Position numbers and translations under genes: made by a program
Shown here: positions 1 to 6,116 of the stretch, one piece after another
Numbering within the stretch: position 1 is the stretch's first letter
Layout: every line of letters begins with the position of its first letter
DNA from: Thermoproteota archaeon
Lineage (GTDB): Archaea > Thermoproteota > Thermoprotei_A > Sulfolobales > Pyrodictiaceae
Reading direction: 5' to 3'
Length of the DNA: 20,638 nt
Assembly (NCBI GenBank): GCA_013153105.1
Contig: JAADFC010000111.1
Coordinates: forward strand, 1 to 20,638
Notes under the pieces: model-generated
What the model saw: the letters and a program-made list of their open reading frames with translations, nothing else
Database searches by the model: none
Told to the model about the DNA's origin: nothing

Positions 1-882
1 AGGGTTGGGAGGAGGGGGCTGGGCACGGCTATAGTCGAGGGGCTCCGCGCCGCCCGGGGCCGCTTCGTGGCTGTGATGGACGCCGACCTTCAGCATCCCC
101 CGGAGGTGCTTCCAAGGCTGCTCGAGGCCGCGCTGAGGGGCTACGACGTCGTCGTCGCCAGCCGCTACGCGCCCGGGGGCGGGGTGGCGGGGTGGAGCCG
201 GCGGCGGCTCCTCATGTCGAGGGCGGCGGTGCTGCTGGCCCACCTCCTCCTCCCAGAGTCGAGGGCCACCAGCGACCCGATGAGCGGGTTCTGGCTCGTC
301 CGGAGGGAGGCGCTGGAGGGGGTGGAGCTTGAGGGTAGGAGCTGGAAGGTGCTGCTCGAGCTGCTGGCGAAAAAGCCGAGGCTCAGGGTGGCCGACGTGG
401 CCTACACCTTCGAGCCCCGCGTCCACGGGGAGAGCAAGCTCGGCGCCTCGACCGTGGCGGGCTACGTGGCGGAGCTGCTGCGCCTCAGCCGGTACCGGGT
501 GCTCCGCTTCGCCCTCGTAGGCGCCACGGGCACGCTCGTAAACGCCGCCGTGGCGGAGGCCCTCTCCTCAGCGGGTGCCCCCGGCCCCCTGGCGCTGGCG
601 CTGGGCTGGGAGGCGGGGCTCACCTGGAACTTCATACTCCACGACAGGTGGACCTTCCGGGGGCGCCGCAGCCTCCCAGGGCTGCGGGGGGCCCTCCGCT
701 ACTGGCTCCGCTACCACCTCGCCGCCGGGCTCGGCTTCACCCTCTACATGGCCGCCGGCAGCCTCCTCCTAGCACTCGGCGCCGCCCCCTGGCAGGCAGT
801 GCTGGGGGGCGTGGCGGCGGGCTTCACGGCGAACTACCTCGCCTCAGAGCACCGCGTCTGGAGCCCCCGAGAACGCGGCTAG
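1..882 (+). CDS. Dolichol-phosphate mannosyltransferase-like GT2 enzyme fused to a GtrA membrane domain (5' partial)
   Basis: The reading frame is open from base 1, so the real start lies before the window; 293 residues are visible. The first in-window GTG (67) falls inside the conserved glycosyltransferase fold and is not a plausible start. Upstream residues GLGTAIVEGL and then VMDADLQHPPE match the DPM1-type GT2 family. The two Asp of DAD (about visible residues 27 and 29) are the expected metal/nucleotide-sugar ligands. DPMSGFWLVRRE follows around residue 90. From about residue 160 the protein becomes a GtrA-like domain: RFALVGATGTLVNAA, then a Trp-Asn-Phe...Trp-Thr-Phe segment, with about four hydrophobic helices and a short basic tail. 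By family, it would transfer a sugar (probably mannose) from GDP-sugar to a polyprenyl phosphate at the cytoplasmic membrane, feeding glycoprotein or glycolipid synthesis. It converges on the next gene and shares a CTAG with it. Sugar specificity cannot be read from the sequence. Confidence 0.9.
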   Translation, partial: RVGRRGLGTAIVEGLRAARGRFVAVMDADLQHPPEVLPRLLEAALRGYDVVVASRYAPGGGVAGWSRRRLLMSRAAVLLAHLLLPESRATSDPMSGFWLVRREALEGVELEGRSWKVLLELLAKKPRLRVADVAYTFEPRVHGESKLGASTVAGYVAELLRLSRYRVLRFALVGATGTLVNAAVAEALSSAGAPGPLALALGWEAGLTWNFILHDRWTFRGRRSLPGLRGALRYWLRYHLAAGLGFTLYMAAGSLLLALGAAPWQAVLGGVAAGFTANYLASEHRVWSPRERG

Positions 883-1193
883 GCCTCCTCGCCGCGGCCC
901 CGCGCAGCCTCCTTTATCGCCTCTATCAACTCGTCGGCCGGCATAATCTTGTAGGTCGTAGTCCTTATCGTACCCCTCATATTCAGGTTTATCAGCGCCG
1001 CGGCGAGGCTCTTATCATCCTTAGCCTCGACGATGTTGAGGAAGTCCCAGTCGCCGAACACGAGATACTGCTCGAGAACCCTCAGCCCCATACGCTCAAG
1101 CTCCTCGTTAACCTCCTTCATACGCTCCGGCCGGCGGAACAGGGTCTGGGCACCCTTCTCGGTGAGCCTCGACAGGATAATGTAGAGGGGCAA
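879..1193 (-). CDS. GYD-domain family small protein
   Basis: This is a 104-residue protein of the GYD family (PF08734-type), whose biochemical role is not established. It begins MPLYIILSRLTEKGA, has a central LVFGDWDFLNIVEA segment and ends with a charged helix. The family-naming GYD motif is here G-D-W-D (residues 47-50), so Trp stands where Tyr is usual. The start chosen is TTG at 1193, because homologues begin with this first beta strand; the frame stays open upstream to a GTG at 1292, but those extra residues are Gly/Arg-rich and unlike the family. A TATA-like CTTTAC/AGTAAAG lies near 1231-1239, about 40 bases upstream, so a separate promoter is possible. It lies downstream of glnK on the same strand after a 161-base gap. 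A role linked to ammonium sensing is only a guess from position. The fold is probably ferredoxin-like, as in the family. Confidence 0.75.
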   Translation of the reverse strand: MPLYIILSRLTEKGAQTLFRRPERMKEVNEELERMGLRVLEQYLVFGDWDFLNIVEAKDDKSLAAALINLNMRGTIRTTTYKIMPADELIEAIKEAARGRGEEA

Positions 1194-1297
1194 ACCCGGG
1201 CCACACCAGCCCCCACGGCCGCCGGGGAGACACTTTACTCTGCCCACCCTAGACCCACTAGCCGCCAGCCGAAGACGGGCGTCGAAACCCACAGCCG

Positions 1298-1313
1298 CCC
1301 TCCCCGGGGAGGG
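1298..1313. repeat. Perfect 16-base palindrome downstream of glnK
   Basis: CCCTCCCCGGGGAGGG is a perfect self-complementary sequence, 42 bases beyond the glnK stop codon and about 105 bases upstream of the GYD gene start. In RNA it could form a very stable GC hairpin. A run of T is not found directly after it, so it is not a classical intrinsic terminator. It might stabilise the amt-glnK mRNA 3' end, cause pausing, or be a protein site. Confidence 0.5.
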
Positions 1314-1354
1314 AGCCGCGGGAGACGGGTGAAAGAGGGGACGGGCGCGGGGGG

Positions 1355-1681
1355 CTAGAGCTCGAGCGTCCTTATCCTTATACTGCGCTCGACGGGTATG
1401 ATGAATATCCTACCATCCCCCGGCCGGCCGGTCCTCGCGTTCTCCGCTATGATCCTCACAACCCTCTCGACATCCTCATCGCTCTCCAATACAATCTCTA
1501 TCTTAACCTTTGGTATCAGGTCGACCCTTATCGTCGCCCCCCGGTACTGGAGCTCTATGCCCCTCTGCTCGCCGCGGCCGCGGACCTCGTAGACTGTCAT
1601 CGCGGTGTAGCCGGCCTCCTCGAGCGCCTTCTTCACCTGCTCGAACCTCTCAGGCCTTATGATGGCCTCGACCTTCTTCAC
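1355..1681 (-). CDS. glnK: PII nitrogen regulatory protein (GlnK/GlnB family)
   Basis: This 108-residue protein has the length and full signature of PII. These trimeric proteins bind ATP/ADP and 2-oxoglutarate and plug Amt channels through the T-loop. Visible landmarks in E. coli GlnK numbering are Gln39 (RGEQRG), Tyr46 and Arg47 (QYRGA), Lys58 (PKVKI), the T83-G84...D88-G89 nucleotide signature (TGRPGDGRIFIIPVE), and Arg101/Arg103 (SIRIRT). Position 51, the Tyr uridylylated in enteric PII, is Ile here, so control by uridylylation is not expected. Start: GTG at 1681, with a near-ideal GGAGGTGAG placed inside the last codons of amt. Only two bases separate the amt stop codon from this gene. 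The pair therefore looks translationally coupled, and this PII almost certainly regulates that Amt. It is called GlnK because of the linkage. Confidence 0.97.
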   Translation of the reverse strand: MKKVEAIIRPERFEQVKKALEEAGYTAMTVYEVRGRGEQRGIELQYRGATIRVDLIPKVKIEIVLESDEDVERVVRIIAENARTGRPGDGRIFIIPVERSIRIRTLEL

Positions 1682-1683
1682 GG

Positions 1684-2934
1684 CTACTCACCTCCCCACG
1701 CGTACGCCTCCTCCCCGTGCTGAGATATGTCGAGCCCCACGTACTCCTCAGTCTCGCTCACCCTCAGCCCCACCAGCCTGTCCACAGCCACTGCTATAGC
1801 GTAGGTGACCGCTACGGTGTAAGCTATGGCCACTGCTGCGTCTACAAGCTGCGCAGCGAACTGGGCCACGTTGCCCTCCAGCAGCCCGCCGACGCCGCCC
1901 ACGCTGCTCCTCGCGAATATGCCAGTGGCTATCGAGCCCCAGAGCCCGTTCATCCCGTGGACCGCCCAGGCGTCGAGGCTCTCGTCGAGGCCGCGGCGGA
2001 GCCTGTAGAGCACCATGTAGTACCCCAGAACCCCCGCCACCGCGCCTATAACGATAGCCGAGACCGCGTCGACGTAGCCGGCTGCGGGAGTGATAGCCAC
2101 CAGGCCGGCCACCGCGCCGCTGGCGAACCCCAGGCTCCCCGGCCTACCCCGGCGCCAGGCCACCAGCATCCACGCCAGCGCCCCGCTGCTAGCAGCCACG
2201 TGTGTCACAAGCAGAGCGTTGGCAGCGCTGAAGTCGGCCGCCAAGGCGCTGCCCGCGTTGAAGCCGAACCAGCCGAACCAGAGCATCGCAGTCCCAACGA
2301 GCACCAGCGGTATGTTATGCGGGGGGAACTCGCGCTCCCCAAACCCCCTCCTAGCCCCTATAACCAGGGCCAGCACAAGCGCCGCGAACCCCGAGGTGAT
2401 GTGCACCACTGTACCCCCAGCAAAGTCCAGGGGGGCCGCGCCGAGACGCTCAACCAGAAACCGGTGCAGCAGACCCCCACCCCAAACCCAGTGCGCAACC
2501 GGGTCATAGACCAGCGTCGTCCACAACAGGGCGAACAGCATGAACCCCGCCAGCCGCACCCTCTCAGCAAACGCGCTCGAGAGAATACCAACGGTTATAG
2601 CCGCGAACGCCCCCTGGAAAGCCGCGTACAACAACAAGGGTATACCCGTACCCTCAGCAACCTCCCCGACCCCAACACCGGCAAGACCAACATACCTAGA
2701 GTCAAACCCCACAAACCCGCCCAGCACATCACGGCCGAAGCTCAGGCTAAACCCCACCATCACCCACTGCAGCGTCACAAGAGCAACAGGGACAAAGGAC
2801 AGCATAATCGTAGAGACGACATTCTTCCTCCTAACCAGCCCCCCATAGAAAAACCCCAACCCCAGCGACATAAACACTACCATAGCAGTAGACGCAAGAA
2901 CCCACGCAACCGCACCCGGGTCAAGACCCTCCAC
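1684..2934 (-). CDS. amt: Ammonium transporter Amt
   Basis: From GTG 2934 the protein is 416 residues, the usual size of archaeal Amt, and starts directly with the first transmembrane helix (GLDPGAVAWVLAS, then GLGFFYGGLVRRKN). Amt/Rh channels conduct ammonium across the membrane as trimers. The Phe-gate region is FQGAFAAITVG. The two pore histidines are present: GGTVVHITSG (equivalent to AmtB His168) and AVHGMNGLWG (His318). PVAHWVWGGG and WFGFNAGSA are also typical. About eleven hydrophobic segments are visible. The frame stays open to GTG 3138, which would add a 68-residue, strongly hydrophobic leader (484 residues). I prefer 2934 because it fits the family N-terminus and is preceded by GGTGGGTG, while 3138 has no ribosome-binding site. 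A signal peptide, as in enteric AmtB, remains possible. The 5' part uses unusually T/G-rich codons. It is followed two bases later by glnK. Confidence 0.95.
   Translation of the reverse strand: MEGLDPGAVAWVLASTAMVVFMSLGLGFFYGGLVRRKNVVSTIMLSFVPVALVTLQWVMVGFSLSFGRDVLGGFVGFDSRYVGLAGVGVGEVAEGTGIPLLLYAAFQGAFAAITVGILSSAFAERVRLAGFMLFALLWTTLVYDPVAHWVWGGGLLHRFLVERLGAAPLDFAGGTVVHITSGFAALVLALVIGARRGFGEREFPPHNIPLVLVGTAMLWFGWFGFNAGSALAADFSAANALLVTHVAASSGALAWMLVAWRRGRPGSLGFASGAVAGLVAITPAAGYVDAVSAIVIGAVAGVLGYYMVLYRLRRGLDESLDAWAVHGMNGLWGSIATGIFARSSVGGVGGLLEGNVAQFAAQLVDAAVAIAYTVAVTYAIAVAVDRLVGLRVSETEEYVGLDISQHGEEAYAWGGE
1687..1695 (-). promoter_or_regulatory. Ribosome-binding site of glnK inside amt
   Basis: GGAGGTGAG on the minus strand overlaps the last codons of amt (Gly-Gly-Glu then TAG) and sits 5 bases before the glnK GTG. 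It matches the complement of the archaeal 16S rRNA 3' end. Terminating ribosomes on amt would deliver themselves to glnK. Confidence 0.8.
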
Positions 2935-3304
2935 CGTACACCCACCGAATCCCACCACGCCCCCGCCGAACACCACTAAAACAAAAGCCGCCAAGACCCC
3001 CAGCCAGACACAAATCAACCAGCACAACAATACAATGAGAAGCCAGACACACTCAAACAGGCCACGACAAGAGAACCGTACACCACGCCGCAGAAACCCG
3101 ACCAGCCCCGGCGACCAGCCAGAGCAGCCCAGGGACACGGCAGAGGAGCCGGAGACCGGGAGCGTACAGCCAGGCTAGGGAGAGGATAGCCCTGCGCAGG
3201 ACAACGCAGAGGGACAAGCTGGGATTAGGGGTGGAGAGAGTGGAGGCGCGAGGCCCCTGAGGCTTCGGGAGAGGGTAAAAGATTAGAGGGTCGGCCTGGG
3301 CTCG
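2935..3304 (-). other. Leader/promoter region between aEF1A and amt, strongly A+C-rich on the plus strand
   Basis: This 370-base stretch holds either the amt leader or, up to 3138, an N-terminal extension of amt. From about 2941 to 3060 the plus strand is about four-fifths A plus C by hand count, so the transcribed sense strand is G/T-rich. Stop codons need A on the minus strand, which is scarce, so the open frame is weak evidence for coding. TTTTGTTTTAG near 2972-2984 (minus) could be a TATA region for a start at 2934. The part from 3181 to 3290 is instead purine-rich on the plus strand. I see no other gene, including no S10. Confidence 0.5.
3275..3284 (-). terminator. T-run after aEF1A, candidate terminator
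   Basis: The minus strand reads AATCTTTTAC starting 20 bases after the aEF1A stop codon. A short T-tract soon after the stop is the usual archaeal termination signal and is the only such tract in this gap. The same bases could be read as a weak TATA element for amt, so the call is tentative. Confidence 0.35.
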
Positions 3305-4624
3305 TTACTTCTTCTTTATCTCGACCTTGGCCGGCTTCACGTCCATGACGACGCCGATGCCGACGGTCTTACCCATGTCCCTCATGGCGAACCTGCCGAG
3401 CTGCGGGAACTCGCTGTACTTCTCTATGACCATCGGCTTTATCGGCTTGAACTTCACTATGGCAGCGTCGCCCATCTTGAGGAACTGCGGGTTCTTCTCG
3501 ACCACCTGGCCGGTCCTCGGGTCGAGCTTAGCCTGTATCTCCACTATCCTCGCCGCCACGCTGGCGGTGTGAGCGTGTATCACCGGGCTGTAGCCCACGG
3601 TTATAGCGCTGGGATGCCATATCACGAAGATCCTCGCGGTGAACTCCTCAGCCACGGTGGGCGGGTTGTCCGGGTGGCCGGCCACGTCGCCGCGCTTGAT
3701 GTCCTTCTTGGAGACGCCGCGGACGTTGAAGCCTATGTTGTCGCCGGGCTCAGCCTTCTCTATGGGCTGGTGGTGCATCTCGATGCTCCTGACCTCGCCG
3801 ACCACGCCCGGCGGCATGAAGACAACCTTGTCGCCGACCTTCAGGACACCGGTCTCAACGCGGCCGACGGGGACGGTGCCGACGCCGGGTATGGTATAGA
3901 CGTTCTGTATGGGTATCCTGAGCGGCTTGTCGACGGGCTTCTTGGGCGGCTGTATGTAGTTGTCAAGCGCCTCAACCAGGGTGGGGCCGTTGTACCAGGG
4001 CATGTTGGGGCTGCGCTCTATCAGGTTCTCGCCAGTCCACGCTGAGACGGGTATGAAGGGTATCTGGTCCACCTTGTAGCCAAGGCCCTTCATGAACTTC
4101 TTGAGTATAGCAACTATCTGCTCGTACCTCTGCTTGCTGTAGTTCACGTCGGGCGCGTCCATCTTGTTGACGGCCACTATTATCTGGTCGATACCCATGG
4201 TCTTGGCGAGTATGAGGTGCTCACGGGTCTGACCCTCAGCGCTCATGCCAGCCTCGAACTCACCCTTCCTCGCCGAGACCACGAGTATGGCAGCGTCGGC
4301 CTGGCTGGCGCCGGTTATCATGTTCTTAATGAAGTCCCTGTGGCCCGGAGCGTCGATAATGGTGAAGTAGTACTTCTTGGTCTCGAACTTGACGAAGCTC
4401 AGGTCGATAGTGACACCGCGCTCGCGCTCCTCCTTCAGCCTGTCCATCAGCCAGGCGAACTTGAACGACTCCTTACCCTTCTTCTTAGCCTCCTCCTCGA
4501 GCTGCCTCAGCGTCTTCTCGTCGACGAAGCCGAGACGGAACAGCAGGTGGCCCACCAGGGTGCTCTTACCATGGTCGACGTGGCCTATCACTATCAGGTT
4601 TATGTGCGGCTTCTCCTGGCTCAT
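3305..4624 (-). CDS. tuf: Translation elongation factor 1-alpha (aEF1A, EF-Tu homologue)
   Basis: This 439-residue GTPase delivers aminoacyl-tRNA to the ribosomal A site. The G motifs are all present: G1 GHVDHGKST (14-22), the RGVTID switch I segment (69-74), G3 DAPGH (91-95), G4 NKMD (153-156) and G5 SAW near 190. The barrel domains follow, with PVGRVETGVLKVGDKV and PGDNIGFNVRGVSKKD. It ends in RFAMRDMGKTVGIGVV and a Lys-rich tail, which is full length. ATG 4624 is preceded by GGGGTGAGG and, further up, by a clear TATA box at 4696-4705. It is the last gene of the translation block and the downstream neighbour of S7. In many archaea S10 follows; here the next gene is amt. It probably has its own strong promoter as well as read-through from S7. 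Confidence 0.99.
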   Translation of the reverse strand: MSQEKPHINLIVIGHVDHGKSTLVGHLLFRLGFVDEKTLRQLEEEAKKKGKESFKFAWLMDRLKEERERGVTIDLSFVKFETKKYYFTIIDAPGHRDFIKNMITGASQADAAILVVSARKGEFEAGMSAEGQTREHLILAKTMGIDQIIVAVNKMDAPDVNYSKQRYEQIVAILKKFMKGLGYKVDQIPFIPVSAWTGENLIERSPNMPWYNGPTLVEALDNYIQPPKKPVDKPLRIPIQNVYTIPGVGTVPVGRVETGVLKVGDKVVFMPPGVVGEVRSIEMHHQPIEKAEPGDNIGFNVRGVSKKDIKRGDVAGHPDNPPTVAEEFTARIFVIWHPSAITVGYSPVIHAHTASVAARIVEIQAKLDPRTGQVVEKNPQFLKMGDAAIVKFKPIKPMVIEKYSEFPQLGRFAMRDMGKTVGIGVVMDVKPAKVEIKKK

Positions 4625-4695
4625 GCCGCCTCACCCCTTACAGTCAATCGTCTACCACTCCTTTGCCGGGGGAGGGGCCTCAGGCGGGGACCGCT

Positions 4696-4705
4696 CTTAT
4701 AAAGG
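4696..4705 (-). promoter_or_regulatory. TATA box of the aEF1A gene
   Basis: CCTTTATAAG on the minus strand is a near-consensus archaeal TATA element. A transcript starting about 25 bases downstream would have a leader of about 50 bases that includes the GGGGTGAG ribosome-binding site. It lies just after the end of S7, so aEF1A can be transcribed alone. Confidence 0.7.
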
Positions 4706-4725
4706 TTTGTATGTGGGTATGACCC

Positions 4726-5349
4726 TCAGCGGCTGCTCAGCGCAATCCTCTCAATCTCCTCCTTCCTCCTGATAGCATAGCTCCTCGTGTCGCCCTCCGC
4801 AGCAGCGATTATCTCCTCGGCGAGACACTCCTCGATAGGCTTCGGGTTGTTGAACGCACACGACCTAGCGCCCTCGGTGAGGTGCTTCAACGCAACATCG
4901 ACGCGGTGCTGCGGCGCAACGTCCACGGCGACGAAGTAGGTTATACCGCCGTACATTATCCTGGTCACATCCTCCCTGGGGGCGGAGTTCTCTATGGCGC
5001 GGACGAGCACCTGCAGCGGGTTCTCGCCCGTGCGCAGGTATATGATCTCGAAGGCATGCTTGACGATATTGTAGGCGAGGTGCTTCTTGCCCATATTCCT
5101 GCCGGGCCTCATCAACTTGTTTATGAGCCTCTCAACTATAGGCACCTCAGACTTGCCGAAGCGGCGGTGCTCATGCCTACCGCCCGTGTGGGGCAGATAG
5201 ACGGGCTTGAGGCTAATGTACCTCTTCAGGCTGGGGTCCCTGACCTCTATACCCTCAAAGCTCCACTTGCCGAACAGCTTTATCCTCGCAGGGTCGATGC
5301 CTATCCGCTTGCCCTCAAACTCTGCCGCCACAGCCAAGACGCGGGGCAC
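4726..5349 (-). CDS. rps7: 30S ribosomal protein S7 (uS7)
   Basis: The protein is 207 residues, within the range of archaeal S7, and is a primary binder of the 16S rRNA 3' domain near the decoding centre and E site. Recognisable parts are IKLFGKWSFEGIEVRDPSLKRYI, GRHEHRRFGKSEVPIVERL, the NMGKKHLAY segment, GENPLQVLVRAIENSAPRED with the family's Asn-Ser-Ala-Pro-Arg-Glu, and the C-terminal SYAIRRKEEIERIA. The start is uncertain. GTG 5349 opens the frame, but the nearest AAGGTG is about 16 bases upstream, which is far. TTG 5337 or GTG 5331, with GGGGTG upstream, are alternatives; the first residues are not conserved. It lies upstream of aEF1A on the same strand, 101 bases apart. Confidence 0.97.
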   Translation of the reverse strand: MPRVLAVAAEFEGKRIGIDPARIKLFGKWSFEGIEVRDPSLKRYISLKPVYLPHTGGRHEHRRFGKSEVPIVERLINKLMRPGRNMGKKHLAYNIVKHAFEIIYLRTGENPLQVLVRAIENSAPREDVTRIMYGGITYFVAVDVAPQHRVDVALKHLTEGARSCAFNNPKPIEECLAEEIIAAAEGDTRSYAIRRKEEIERIALSSR

Positions 5350-5410
5350 CCCGCCGAGACGGGCTGCACCTTCTCCCGCCTACCCGGACGCCGCGCCCCC
5401 GGGGGTGCGG

Positions 5411-5420
5411 CTGTTAAACC
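5411..5420 (-). promoter_or_regulatory. Candidate TATA element before S7
   Basis: GGTTTAACAG on the minus strand lies 62 bases upstream of the GTG at 5349, in the 86-base gap after the DUF151 gene. It would give a leader of about 35-40 bases. The match to the archaeal consensus is moderate. Confidence 0.4.
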
Positions 5421-5435
5421 CTCCCCAGACGGGGG

Positions 5436-5921
5436 CTACTCCTCAAGCTCACCGCCATACCCCATCATCTCCTCAAACTCCTCCTGCATGTCAACAAGCC
5501 TCTTAGACACGTAGATGGGCTTGCCGAAGAGCAGGGCCAGGAACACCGCGTGGCTCGGAATCATACGCCTCTTCATCCCTATACCGCCAAGGTCGAAGAA
5601 GGCCTTCGCAGTGTAGAGGGAGAGCTGGGGGTCAATCTCGTCTATAACGACGTACTCGAGCCTCTCCCCCAGCCCCGAGAGGAGGTCCCGCATATCAACC
5701 ATCAGCTCGAACACAGACTCCCGGTCGCCCATCTCCCCAGGCTCGCTGCTCTGAAGCTTGTTTATAGCCCGGACAATCTCCAGGGGCACATGGTACAGTA
5801 TGAACTCCCTCCCATCCTCCAGCTCCAAAACGATAACCGGGACCGGGTGGACGCCCGGCATAACCATAGCAGTCACACTACGAGCCTCCAAGAGGACGTC
5901 GCCACCCTTGAGCGGCGGCAC
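5436..5921 (-). CDS. DUF151/BFN (bifunctional nuclease)-domain protein
   Basis: The protein has 161 residues and covers the whole DUF151 (PF02577) domain. It has a first strand pair VPVIVLELEDGREFILYHV (28-45), a helix LEIVRAINKL, then FELMVDMRDLLSGLGERLEYVVIDEID (71-97), and a C-terminal motif IPSHAVFLALLFGKPIYVS (121-139). This last motif corresponds to the family's PSDAIALAL...PIYV, with His where Asp is usual. Some plant and bacterial members have reported nuclease activity, but the function of archaeal members is not settled. The start is GTG 5921, supported by GGGAGGTG at 5931-5938. It sits between S12 and S7, on their strand, with 86 bases before S7 and 308 bases after S12. This may mean a job in ribosome or mRNA handling, or only shared expression. 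Confidence 0.88.
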   Translation of the reverse strand: MPPLKGGDVLLEARSVTAMVMPGVHPVPVIVLELEDGREFILYHVPLEIVRAINKLQSSEPGEMGDRESVFELMVDMRDLLSGLGERLEYVVIDEIDPQLSLYTAKAFFDLGGIGMKRRMIPSHAVFLALLFGKPIYVSKRLVDMQEEFEEMMGYGGELEE

Positions 5922-5930
5922 CCACCCCTA

Positions 5931-5938
5931 CACCTCCC
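5931..5938 (-). promoter_or_regulatory. Ribosome-binding site of the DUF151 gene
   Basis: GGGAGGTG on the minus strand, 9 bases before the GTG at 5921, fixes that start. It is embedded in a G-run-rich tract covering about 5921-5970. Confidence 0.7.
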
Positions 5939-6105
5939 GCCAAACCCACAGCTCTAACCCGCCACCCCCAGCCACACACAGCCCCAGACGCGGGGCGCTC
6001 CAGCAGCCGCCGGAACCCGTGGGGACACGCAGGGACTGAGACCCCCAGAGGCCGCGCAGCGCCACGACACCCGGCCCAGAGGCGCATCCAGAAGCGCGTG
6101 CCCAT

Positions 6106-6116
6106 CCTTAAAAACC
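6106..6116 (-). promoter_or_regulatory. Candidate TATA box of the DUF151 gene
   Basis: GGTTTTTAAGG on the minus strand is the most A/T-rich site in the gap between S12 and the DUF151 gene. It fits the archaeal TATA pattern. If used, it makes the DUF151 gene (and perhaps S7) independent of the upstream operon. Confidence 0.5.

Noticed and set aside
648..1358. A 236-codon plus-strand frame crossing the end of the mannosyltransferase gene
   Set aside because: It overlaps two well-supported genes and is Pro/Arg-rich with no family resemblance.
1717..2979. A 420-codon open frame on the plus strand antisense to amt
   Set aside because: Its Pro/His/Gln/Arg composition follows from the A+C-rich strand. 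Amt on the other strand is unmistakable.
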